This document shows positions 1 through 5,891 of a stretch of 7,996 nucleotides of DNA, piece after piece. Source of the stretch: Acidimicrobiaceae bacterium (GTDB taxonomy: Bacteria; Actinomycetota; Acidimicrobiia; Acidimicrobiales; Palsa-688); the NCBI GenBank assembly GCA_003156795.1, contig PMHU01000328.1, positions 1-7,996 of the forward strand, in the 5' to 3' direction. The translations under genes were made by a program, and so were the position numbers. A model generated the notes under the pieces. It saw only the letters and a program-made list of their open reading frames with translations. It made no database searches and was not told the origin of the DNA. Positions within the stretch are counted from its first letter, which is position 1; each line of letters starts with the position of its first letter.

Positions 1-996
1 ATTCACGAGCGGATCAAGGACATGGACGCCAACGGCTTGCTCGGCTCGTTGTGCTTTCCGTCCTTTCCGCAGTTCTGCGGGCAGCTCTTCGCCAGGACCG
101 ACGACAAGGACGTGGCGCTGGCCATGCTCCAGGCGTACAACGACTGGCACATCGACCAGTGGTGTGCGTCCTACCCCGGCCGACTGCTACCCCTAGCCAT
201 CGGCCCGCTCTGGGACGTCAACCTGCTCGCGGCTGAGGTCCGCCGGGTCGCCGCGAAGGGCTGTCGGGCGATCAGTTTCTCGGAGGCGCCGTACCACCTC
301 GGGCTTCCGTCGTTCCATGGCGGCCACTGGGATCCGTTCTTCGAGGCGTGTGTCGAGAACGAAGTCGTGGTCTCGATGCACATCGGGTCGGGGTCGAACA
401 TGCCGATCACGAGCAAGGACGCTCCAGTCGACGTGCTCATCACTCTGCCCACCCTGTTGTCGATCAATGCCGCCTCCGACCTCATCTGGGGTCCGACGCT
501 TCGCCAGTTCGACGGACTTCGGGTGGCGTTATCCGAAGGCGGCGCCGGCTGGGTACCGTCCTTTCTGGAGCGCGTCGACCGCAGCTACACAAACCAGACC
601 TGGACAGGCCAGGATTTCGGGGACAAGCTCCCGAGCGACGTGTTTCGCGAGCACATCCTCACCTGTTTCATCGTCGACGACGTCGCGATGCGGGTAAGGG
701 ACCTCGTCGGCATCGATAACATCGCCTGGGAGTGCGATTATCCTCACTCCGATTCCACTTGGCCGACGTCGCCCGAGACGCTCATGGCCACCTTCGACCG
801 GACCGGGGTCACCGACCGGGCCGAGATCGACAAGATCTCGCACGGGAACGCGCTGCGCTGGTATGGGTACGACCCGTTCGCAGTGATCCCGAAGGACCAG
901 GCCACCGTCGGCGCCCTAAAGACGCTCGCACCCGACGTCGATACCGGAGTCCGGACGCGGGCAGAGTTCCGCGAGATGTACGCCGCTCGCAACTAA
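1..996 (+). CDS. Amidohydrolase-2 family protein, 5' end outside window
   Basis: The reading frame is open from base 1 to a TAA stop at 994-996, giving 331 visible residues; the ATG at 22 is internal because the frame continues upstream in family-like sequence. The family (amidohydrolase 2, ACMSD-like) folds as a metal-dependent TIM barrel and catalyses hydrolysis, hydration or non-oxidative decarboxylation of carboxylic acids in the cytoplasm. Visible landmarks, counted from the ATG at 22, are MHIGSGS with a likely metal-ligand His at residue 120, SEGGAGWVPSFLERVD at 171-186, and WECDYPHSDSTWP at 236-248 with the likely catalytic or metal-binding Asp239. It ends with the family's usual ISHGNALRWYG helix near 272-282. 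The N-terminal metal motif (DxH-like) should lie before the window, so about 50-80 residues are missing. It converges on the catabolic operon. The family is clear; the substrate is unknown. Confidence 0.88.
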   Translation: MHERIKDMDANGLLGSLCFPSFPQFCGQLFARTDDKDVALAMLQAYNDWHIDQWCASYPGRLLPLAIGPLWDVNLLAAEVRRVAAKGCRAISFSEAPYHLGLPSFHGGHWDPFFEACVENEVVVSMHIGSGSNMPITSKDAPVDVLITLPTLLSINAASDLIWGPTLRQFDGLRVALSEGGAGWVPSFLERVDRSYTNQTWTGQDFGDKLPSDVFREHILTCFIVDDVAMRVRDLVGIDNIAWECDYPHSDSTWPTSPETLMATFDRTGVTDRAEIDKISHGNALRWYGYDPFAVIPKDQATVGALKTLAPDVDTGVRTRAEFREMYAARN

Positions 997-1008
997 ATCT
1001 CAACAGCA

Positions 1009-1026
1009 TCGGCGGTCCGCCGCCGA
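1009..1026. terminator. GC-rich hairpin between convergent genes, candidate bidirectional terminator
   Basis: A perfect 7-bp inverted repeat (TCGGCGG, loop TCCG, CCGCCGA) lies 12 bases after the amidohydrolase stop and 39 bases after the stop of the minus-strand operon. There is no real U-tract on either side (CTTGTTCTGG follows on the plus strand), so it would be an actinobacterial-style hairpin terminator without a T run. The position in a 69-base convergent gap supports the role; function is inferred. Confidence 0.5.
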
Positions 1027-1065
1027 CTTGTTCTGGCCTGCAAACCGGCTCCGACCAGTGTCGCT

Positions 1066-2079
1066 CTACGTCGCCGTGACCGGCAGCAGTCCGGCGACTT
1101 CGTACGCCGTCCTCACCGCCGCCTGCAGGTCGGCCGGGAGCGGCGGCTGGGGTGGACGAGAACGAGGGTAATCCCCGACCGGCAGGCCGAGGACTGATGC
1201 CGCGGCTTTGAACGCCGACCCCCAGTGGAGATACGGAGCGTCGACATTGGATGCGCCGAACGCCCGGTGCAGGCTGGTCACCAAGTCGTCAAGGCCCGAG
1301 TCGTACCAGTGGTCGATCGCCTCGGACAGCTTGTCGGAGACGATCAGCTCCCACTGCGCGCTGTACGGTTTGTTGGCCGGCGTCTCGTAGAGAAATGCCG
1401 ACCCACCGAGTATGCCCGGGGTGACGATGCCCCGGCGGACGAAGCCACCGCGGTAGGCCAGCATGTCGCACTCCCAGATCACCAACTCTGGCGCCAAGCG
1501 GTGAAGCGCCGCGCTGTGCGACGGTCGGAACATGGCGTTCTTGACTGCGCAGACGGCGGGGAACTCGCCCGCCAGGCGGGCGCATTCCTCCGGAGTGAGG
1601 AGCCATTTCGCTGCTGGCGTGTTGAACAGCCCCAGGGCGATGTCGGTACGTTCGGTCACGTAGGTGAGCAACTCGCGGGTCGCTTCGTACCCGCTCGCCT
1701 CGAAGAAGGGAGGGATGAGGAAGCAGATGTCGGCGCCGGCCTCGGCCGCGTGCCGGGTCAGCTTGACCGTCTCGAGCACGTTGGTGCTGGCGGGGCACGC
1801 CTCAATCAGCGCGCCCGGCTTCACCGCTCGAACCTCGGCGACCGCCATCTCCAGGAGGCGCATCCGTTCGGCGGTCGTCAGCGCCCAGCATTCCCCGACC
1901 AGGCCGCCTACCCAGATCCCGTCGTGGTCGAGCCCGGAGATGCAATGTCCGACTAGGGTGCGGAACGCCGCCTCGTCGATCTCCTCACCCCCCGGCCCGT
2001 TAAAGGGCGTGTACAGCGAGTCGATGATTCCGCGGAGCGCGGTCGGAGCCCACTCGCGGGCTTCAGCTGCTCGAGCCAT
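1066..2079 (-). CDS. DapA/NAL-superfamily Schiff-base lyase with an altered active site
   Basis: This 337-residue protein belongs to the dihydrodipicolinate synthase / N-acetylneuraminate lyase superfamily of class I aldolases. The N-terminal beta strand ends in LYTPF (22-26), the nucleotide-loop equivalent reads GGLVGE (58-63), and the Schiff-base lysine is K180 in AVKNAM, exactly 28 residues after F152 of LFNTP, matching the Y133-K161 spacing of E. coli DHDPS. The DHDPS triad residues T44, Y107 and Y133 align with L60, F126 and F152, so it is very unlikely to make dihydrodipicolinate. The length exceeds DapA (about 290) and is close to the trans-o-hydroxybenzylidenepyruvate hydratase-aldolases (NahE/PhdJ, about 330), suggesting retro-aldol or hydratase work on a bulky catabolic intermediate. 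The start ATG at 2079 has GAGGAG five bases upstream, placed over the preceding gene's stop. It is the last gene of the operon. The fold is secure, the reaction is not. Confidence 0.85.
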   Translation of the reverse strand: MARAAEAREWAPTALRGIIDSLYTPFNGPGGEEIDEAAFRTLVGHCISGLDHDGIWVGGLVGECWALTTAERMRLLEMAVAEVRAVKPGALIEACPASTNVLETVKLTRHAAEAGADICFLIPPFFEASGYEATRELLTYVTERTDIALGLFNTPAAKWLLTPEECARLAGEFPAVCAVKNAMFRPSHSAALHRLAPELVIWECDMLAYRGGFVRRGIVTPGILGGSAFLYETPANKPYSAQWELIVSDKLSEAIDHWYDSGLDDLVTSLHRAFGASNVDAPYLHWGSAFKAAASVLGLPVGDYPRSRPPQPPLPADLQAAVRTAYEVAGLLPVTAT

Positions 2080-2088
2080 GTTGTCTCC

Positions 2089-3255
2089 TCAGGTCTTAGG
2101 TCGGCTGCGGGGTAGGCCGAGGAGCTGCTCCGCAATCAGGCTTCGCAGCACCTCGCTGGAGCCGCCGTAGATCGTGCTCGCCACCGCGCTGCGGAAGTGG
2201 TATTCGAACACGCCACCGGCGACGGCTTCCGGGTCGGTCCAGTCGATCGTGGCGGCCGGACCGATCATGTCGATCATCTCCTTCGACCATTTCACGTAGG
2301 TCTCGGGTCCGAACAGCGCCGCGTGCGGTCCGGGTTTGCCACCGATCTGCTCGATGAAGGCGACGCGGTATCCGAGCAGGTCCGAGACTTCGGCGTCGAT
2401 GGCCAGCAGCGCCAGACGCTCACGCACTACAGGGTCGTCGGCCATGACGCCGCCGCGGCCGTCGGGGGCGGCCAGCGCCCACTCCTGGGCCGCGTCGGAC
2501 AGGCGGGGGGTACGCGACGAGGGAGCGACGTTCTGCTCGGCCTCGAGGGCGGCTCGCATGACGTGAAGGCCCTTGCCCGCATCGCCAACGCGGTATAAGT
2601 CATCGACTCTGACATCGCTGTAATACACGATGTTCGTCCGCTCATAGCCCATCGTGCGGACGGCTTGGATTTCGATGCCAGGCGTGTCCATCGGCACGAC
2701 AACCATCGTCAGCCCATGGGGCCCCTTGGAGTCAGGCTCGCTGCGAGTGAGGAGAAAGCAGAAGTCGGCCATGTGGGCATAGGTCGTGAATATCTTCTGC
2801 CCGTTGATGACCCACTGGTCGCCATCGCGGACCGAGCGGGTCTGGCACTGGAACACGTCGGAGCCGCCTTCGGGCTCGGTGTAACCCAGGCAGATGAGTA
2901 GCTCACCCTTCGCCACCGCCGGCAGGATGGCTTGCTTGAGCTCCTCCGAACCCATAGCCCGGATGGCGTTGGCTGCCAACATCGTTGTGCCGGGGCCGAC
3001 CATTGGTCCGCCGGCGGCGCGGATTGCGTTGAAGATGGCGCTCGCCTGGAACTGGTCGAGCCCCGCTCCTCCCTCCGATTCCGGCCACGTCGGAGCAATC
3101 CATCCCAGTGCCCCCATCGCCTCCATCAGCGGTCGGCTGACGCCATCGCCGGTGCGCAGCTCGTCCCGGACCATCTCGGCGGTGACATGCTCTCGAACGA
3201 ACGCCTGGCCTAGGATCCGGGCCTCAGCCACGTTGGACGCTTCGGTGAAGTCCAT
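2089..3255 (-). CDS. Acyl-CoA dehydrogenase, subunit with catalytic Glu
   Basis: This 388-residue flavoprotein has the full acyl-CoA dehydrogenase fold: N-terminal helices to about residue 120, the FAD/substrate signature LGYTEPEGGSDVFQ (123-136) opening the beta domain, and a C-terminal helical domain. YGGSSEVLRSLIAEQLLG (363-380) holds Glu368 at the position of the MCAD catalytic base. It should oxidise an acyl-CoA to the 2,3-enoyl-CoA, passing electrons to an ETF. The chosen ATG at 3255 overlaps the upstream TGA by one base (TGATG) and has GGGAGG seven bases upstream; a GTG three bases earlier (3258) is possible but only four bases from that site. It directly follows a second, divergent acyl-CoA dehydrogenase gene, the arrangement of actinobacterial heterotetrameric enzymes such as FadE28/FadE29. 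The family is certain; the chain type of the substrate is not. Confidence 0.93.
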   Translation of the reverse strand: MDFTEASNVAEARILGQAFVREHVTAEMVRDELRTGDGVSRPLMEAMGALGWIAPTWPESEGGAGLDQFQASAIFNAIRAAGGPMVGPGTTMLAANAIRAMGSEELKQAILPAVAKGELLICLGYTEPEGGSDVFQCQTRSVRDGDQWVINGQKIFTTYAHMADFCFLLTRSEPDSKGPHGLTMVVVPMDTPGIEIQAVRTMGYERTNIVYYSDVRVDDLYRVGDAGKGLHVMRAALEAEQNVAPSSRTPRLSDAAQEWALAAPDGRGGVMADDPVVRERLALLAIDAEVSDLLGYRVAFIEQIGGKPGPHAALFGPETYVKWSKEMIDMIGPAATIDWTDPEAVAGGVFEYHFRSAVASTIYGGSSEVLRSLIAEQLLGLPRSRPKT

Positions 3256-4301
3256 CACCCGGCCTCCCAGTCTGTCGATTCTTGCGGCCCAATGCTCCCG
3301 ACGGGCCCGAGGGTTCGGTCAGCGATCACGTGTAGCTCGCGCCGGGGGTCGGCGAACGCCGTCGCCCATCCCATGGCTCGCCGGTAGTACAGCTGGATGT
3401 CCTGTTCGGCCATGAAGCCGTAACCGCCGTGCAGGTGGAGGCTGTGTTGCGCCGCGTGATATGCGGTGTCTGCCGCGAAGGCGAAGGCCATCGAAGCGAG
3501 GGCGGGGGCCTTCGGCTCGCCGGCGTCGGCAGCCCAGCACGCCTTCCAGGTAAGCAGCTGGCCGCCGTCTTTGGAGACGAGTGCGTCAGCCAGCGGATGG
3601 GCGACAGCCTGGTAGCTGCCGATCGGGATCGTGAATGCTCGCCGCTCTCGGGCATAGGCGGCGCCGATCTCAATGGCCTGCGCCGCAAGACCGATCAGGG
3701 CTGCAGCGCGCAGGACTCGGACTTCGTCGACCGCTCGGGCGAAGAGGCGCTTCGCAGTCGCACCGTCGGACAGGACGACCTCGCTCGTGATGGCCTGCCA
3801 GCGGGCAAAGGGGACGCTGCCTAGATTGGGCAGGTGGCGGACGTCGTCGGGGCGCCCCGCCGCGACGAGGCGGTCTCCGTCGAAGGCAAGGACGAAGTCG
3901 GCCACCGCTCCGTCGGCAAGGAGCTGATCGGCGAGGGGGACGGGCTTGGTCGCCAAAGACACGATGACGGCTCCGGCCAGAACCAGGTTAAGTAGCTCGG
4001 TCGCGCCGCAGGCGACCAGCAGGCGAGCGGCCGAGACGGGCTCGGCGAATGGGACCGCGGCAAGTCGCCGTCCGGCCTCTTCGGCGATCAGGGCCACCTC
4101 GAGGAGCCCGGCCCCAGCCCCTCCGACGGCTTCGGGGACAGCCACACCGAGCGCGCCGGTGGCGATGAGGTGCCCCCAGAGCGCCGGATCGTGACCGACC
4201 GGTTCTGCAGCTCGAACCCGCTCGGGCGGGGACTCTTTGGCGAACAGCGCCGCGAAGACCTCGCGAACTGCTTCCTGCTCCTGGGTGAGGCCAAGATTCA
4301 C
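3255..4301 (-). CDS. Acyl-CoA dehydrogenase-like subunit lacking the usual catalytic Glu
   Basis: This 348-residue protein starts at a GTG (4301) that overlaps the CoA-transferase stop as GTGA, with GAGGT upstream; the open frame continues further 5' but that part is an out-of-frame shadow of the transferase gene. LGLTQEQEAVREVFAALFAK is a typical N-terminus, PEAVGGAGAGLLEVALIAEE (56-75) matches the substrate-domain helix, and RERRAFTIPIGSYQAVAHPLAD (218-239) and LHLHGGYGFMAEQDIQLYYRR (288-308) are the conserved C-terminal helices. The middle beta domain is short and lacks a clear TEPxxGSD signature. Where MCAD has YGGTxE, this protein reads AFADPRRELHVIADR (315-329), with no Glu in register. 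Such subunits pair with a catalytic partner in actinobacterial alpha2-beta2 dehydrogenases, and the next gene is that partner by position. Heteromer formation is inferred. Confidence 0.9.
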   Translation of the reverse strand: MNLGLTQEQEAVREVFAALFAKESPPERVRAAEPVGHDPALWGHLIATGALGVAVPEAVGGAGAGLLEVALIAEEAGRRLAAVPFAEPVSAARLLVACGATELLNLVLAGAVIVSLATKPVPLADQLLADGAVADFVLAFDGDRLVAAGRPDDVRHLPNLGSVPFARWQAITSEVVLSDGATAKRLFARAVDEVRVLRAAALIGLAAQAIEIGAAYARERRAFTIPIGSYQAVAHPLADALVSKDGGQLLTWKACWAADAGEPKAPALASMAFAFAADTAYHAAQHSLHLHGGYGFMAEQDIQLYYRRAMGWATAFADPRRELHVIADRTLGPVGSIGPQESTDWEAG

Positions 4302-5509
4302 GAGATGACCTCGTCGACCTTGAGCTCGATCAGACGGTCCCAGTCGAGGCCGAGCTCGAGCAGAACCTCTTCGGTGTGTTCCCCCATCACCGGCGCTCGC
4401 ACGAGATCTGGGGGGGTTTCGTCGAACTGCACAGGATTGGCGATAAGGTCGAAGGTCGATCCATCGGTCGCGGTCACTTCGCGGATGTAGCCGTTCGCTC
4501 GGATCTGCTCGTCGTCGTAGATGTCGATTGGACGCTGGTGGACTGCCCACGGCCCGTCCTGCCGGCTTAGGAGGGCGGCGCACTCCTCGAGGCTGCGGCG
4601 ACCGAATTCGGTGTCGAGTTCGGCCACGCAAGCCGCGCTGTTTGCCCGCCGCGATCGGGCGCTGTCGAAGCGCGCGTCGTCCACCAGCTCGGGTCGGTCC
4701 AGCAGTTCACAGAGCCGGGCCCAGTATCGGTCGGACTGCAGCATCACCAGCTGCAGCATCCGCCCATCCCGGGTCTTGAACGACCCGGTGATCGGGTTGC
4801 TGGCCTGCTGGCGAGACCGCATCGGGAGGTCGGGCATGTTGAGCATCTTCGACAGCACGATATGCGGCGATGCGTTCCACAGACCGTAGGACAGCAGCGA
4901 GACGTCGACGACGGAAGGCACACCGGTCGCGGCCCGGCAGTAGAGGGCCGCGGCAATGCCTCCGGCGATGGTCTGAGCGCCGGCGATGTCCCCGAACGCG
5001 ATGGGCTGGCTCCGCGGGTAGACGTCACCTTGGGAGACCACCGAGGCTACGGCCCCTCGCGCCCAGTACGAGGTGGCGTCGTAGCCGCCCTTCGCGGCAT
5101 CAGGCCCGCGGACCCCGTTGCCGCTGCCGCGCACGTAGATAAGGTCGGGGTTCGCGGCGCGGAGATCCTCGACGTCGATACGAAGTCGCCGCCGGGCATC
5201 GGGCAGGAAGTTGGTGAGGAACACATCCGCGCTCGTCACCATCCGGAGGAGCAGCGCATGACCCGCCTCGGTACCCAGGTCCAGGCCGACGCTCCGCTTC
5301 CCGCGGTTGGGGATCTCGATCATGAAGTTGATGTCGCTGTTCGGGACCATGCCGCCGGCGGCCAGCCCCCGCTGGGGGTCTCCGCCGGCCGGGTGCTCGA
5401 TCTTGATTACGTCCGCGCCCCAATCGGCCAGAACCCCGCCGGCGGCAGGGACAAAGGTCCATGCGGCAACCTCTATCACCCGCACACCCGCCATCGGACG
5501 AGCGCTCAT
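4298..5509 (-). CDS. Family III (CaiB/BaiF-type) CoA-transferase
   Basis: The 403-residue product is full length for family III CoA-transferases or racemases, which move CoA between carboxylic acids through an Asp-CoA anhydride/thioester. It opens with MAGVRVIEVAAW and GVLADWGADVIKIEHP (25-40), the CoA-binding signature. GGYDATSYW at 141-149 and PIAFGDIAGAQTIAGGIAAAL at 169-189 align with the GHDINY and VGD segments of mycobacterial MCR; Asp174 of FGD is the likely catalytic residue. Tyr143 stands where the racemase has its catalytic His, which favours a transferase over a racemase. The C-terminus (PDLVRAPVMGEHTEEVLLELGL) is typical. The start at 5509 is supported by AAGGAG at 5525-5520 and by where family homology begins; the frame stays open to a GTG at 5662 without family-like sequence. 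It is the first gene of the operon and likely activates its substrate. Confidence 0.93.
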   Translation of the reverse strand: MSARPMAGVRVIEVAAWTFVPAAGGVLADWGADVIKIEHPAGGDPQRGLAAGGMVPNSDINFMIEIPNRGKRSVGLDLGTEAGHALLLRMVTSADVFLTNFLPDARRRLRIDVEDLRAANPDLIYVRGSGNGVRGPDAAKGGYDATSYWARGAVASVVSQGDVYPRSQPIAFGDIAGAQTIAGGIAAALYCRAATGVPSVVDVSLLSYGLWNASPHIVLSKMLNMPDLPMRSRQQASNPITGSFKTRDGRMLQLVMLQSDRYWARLCELLDRPELVDDARFDSARSRRANSAACVAELDTEFGRRSLEECAALLSRQDGPWAVHQRPIDIYDDEQIRANGYIREVTATDGSTFDLIANPVQFDETPPDLVRAPVMGEHTEEVLLELGLDWDRLIELKVDEVIS

Positions 5510-5519
5510 TTCGTCTGCA

Positions 5520-5525
5520 CTCCTT
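5520..5525 (-). promoter_or_regulatory. Ribosome binding site fixing the CoA-transferase start
   Basis: On the minus strand this reads AAGGAG, ten bases before the ATG at 5509-5507. It is the only good Shine-Dalgarno match near the point where family homology begins, so it decides against the longer GTG start at 5662. Confidence 0.6.
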
Positions 5526-5755
5526 GCCAGGTAATCATCGGTATCGCCAAGCCCTCGCACACCAGCGCTGGGCCGTGCCACCGACCACGCCCACGGCTGC
5601 CAGGCCAACTCCCCTACCCCGGCGTCGCAACTCGAAGCGCACGGACGCGACCCTGCGTGCACCGGTCACGGCGATGGGATGACCAGACTTACAGCCCAAC
5701 TCGGCGAAGACGGGTCGGGCAAAATGTCCCCCTTGGGTGCGATTCGGCGGGCTGT

Positions 5756-5784
5756 TTGACCCGTGAATAATAGGAGAATAGGCT
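5756..5784 (+). promoter_or_regulatory. Sigma70/SigA-type promoter for the P450 gene
   Basis: TTGACC at 5756-5761 and TAGGCT at 5779-5784 are separated by exactly 17 bases. Both fit actinobacterial housekeeping promoters (TTGACN and TANNNT). The predicted start near 5791 would give a leader of about 97 bases before the P450 start, containing the small ORF at 5808-5891. The -10 box shares two bases with the -10 box of the opposing promoter. Confidence 0.6.
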
Positions 5785-5804
5785 TCTACTGAGAAAGCAG
5801 TCAA
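5775..5804 (-). promoter_or_regulatory. Sigma70/SigA-type promoter for the four-gene operon
   Basis: On the minus strand TTGACT (5804-5799) and TATTCT (5780-5775) are separated by 18 bases, a good housekeeping match. The transcript would begin near 5768 and run left into the CoA-transferase gene with a leader of about 260 bases. The element lies on top of the P450 promoter on the other strand, so one polymerase would block the other. Confidence 0.6.
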
Positions 5805-5807
5805 GAT

Positions 5808-5891
5808 ATGCGATTTCTACGACCTTGCAGTGTGCCCCGATCCGACCTGATGTGTTCCAGCCTGGCCAACCCAGTCGAAGGAACGTCTTGA
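5808..5891 (+). CDS. Possible 27-residue leader peptide coupled to the P450 start
   Basis: An ATG at 5808, about 17 bases after the predicted transcription start, opens a 27-codon frame beginning MRFLRPCSVPRSDL and ending at TGA 5889-5891. That stop overlaps the P450 TTG start by three bases (TTGA), and the P450 ribosome binding site lies within its last codons. The upstream ribosome binding site is weak (GAGAAAG, ten bases before the ATG). No family is recognisable and the codons could be read by chance; the position is what makes it notable. It may serve to couple translation to an inefficient TTG start. Confidence 0.3.
   Translation: MRFLRPCSVPRSDLMCSSLANPVEGTS
5877..5882 (+). promoter_or_regulatory. 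Ribosome binding site deciding the P450 TTG start
   Basis: GAAGGA ends five bases before TTG 5888-5890. It is the best Shine-Dalgarno match ahead of the first P450-like residues and decides against the upstream in-frame TTG at 5825, which has no comparable site. Confidence 0.6.

Larger units (their letters stand above)
5510..5887. other. Divergent intergenic control region
   Basis: These 378 bases separate the minus-strand operon from the P450 gene. The right third is visibly richer in A and T (about 5755-5820) and holds two interlocked promoters and a leader ORF, described separately. The left two thirds would form a leader of roughly 260 bases on the operon's transcript. An imperfectly supported inverted repeat GGTCA-N11-TGACC lies at 5664-5684, and AATAGG is directly repeated at 5769-5774 and 5777-5782 inside the promoter core. 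No transcription-factor gene and no KstR or KstR2-type palindrome was recognised here. Confidence 0.6.

Noticed and set aside
1225..1956. 243-codon plus-strand open frame opposite the DapA-family gene
   Set aside because: Antisense shadow with no ribosome binding site or family resemblance.
4302..4631. N-terminal extension of the upstream acyl-CoA dehydrogenase-like protein
   Set aside because: The extra 110 residues are Arg/Pro-rich and out of frame over the CoA-transferase gene; the GTG at 4301 with the GTGA overlap is where family homology begins.
5510..5662. N-terminal extension of the CoA-transferase to a GTG at 5662
   Set aside because: No family-like residues and no ribosome binding site; AAGGAG and homology both point to ATG 5509.
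5664..5684. Inverted repeat GGTCA-N11-TGACC as a regulator operator
   Set aside because: Five-base arms with a wide spacer are common by chance, and the site is about 90 bases downstream of the predicted minus-strand start; not enough for a separate call.
4862..5770. 302-codon plus-strand open frame across the CoA-transferase gene and the control region
   Set aside because: Antisense shadow of the transferase, low-complexity Arg/Gly/Pro-rich product, and it runs through the divergent promoters.
5535..5804. 89-codon minus-strand open frame in the leader of the operon
   Set aside because: Its start coincides with the -35 box of the predicted operon promoter, so it would lie outside the transcript; the product resembles nothing.
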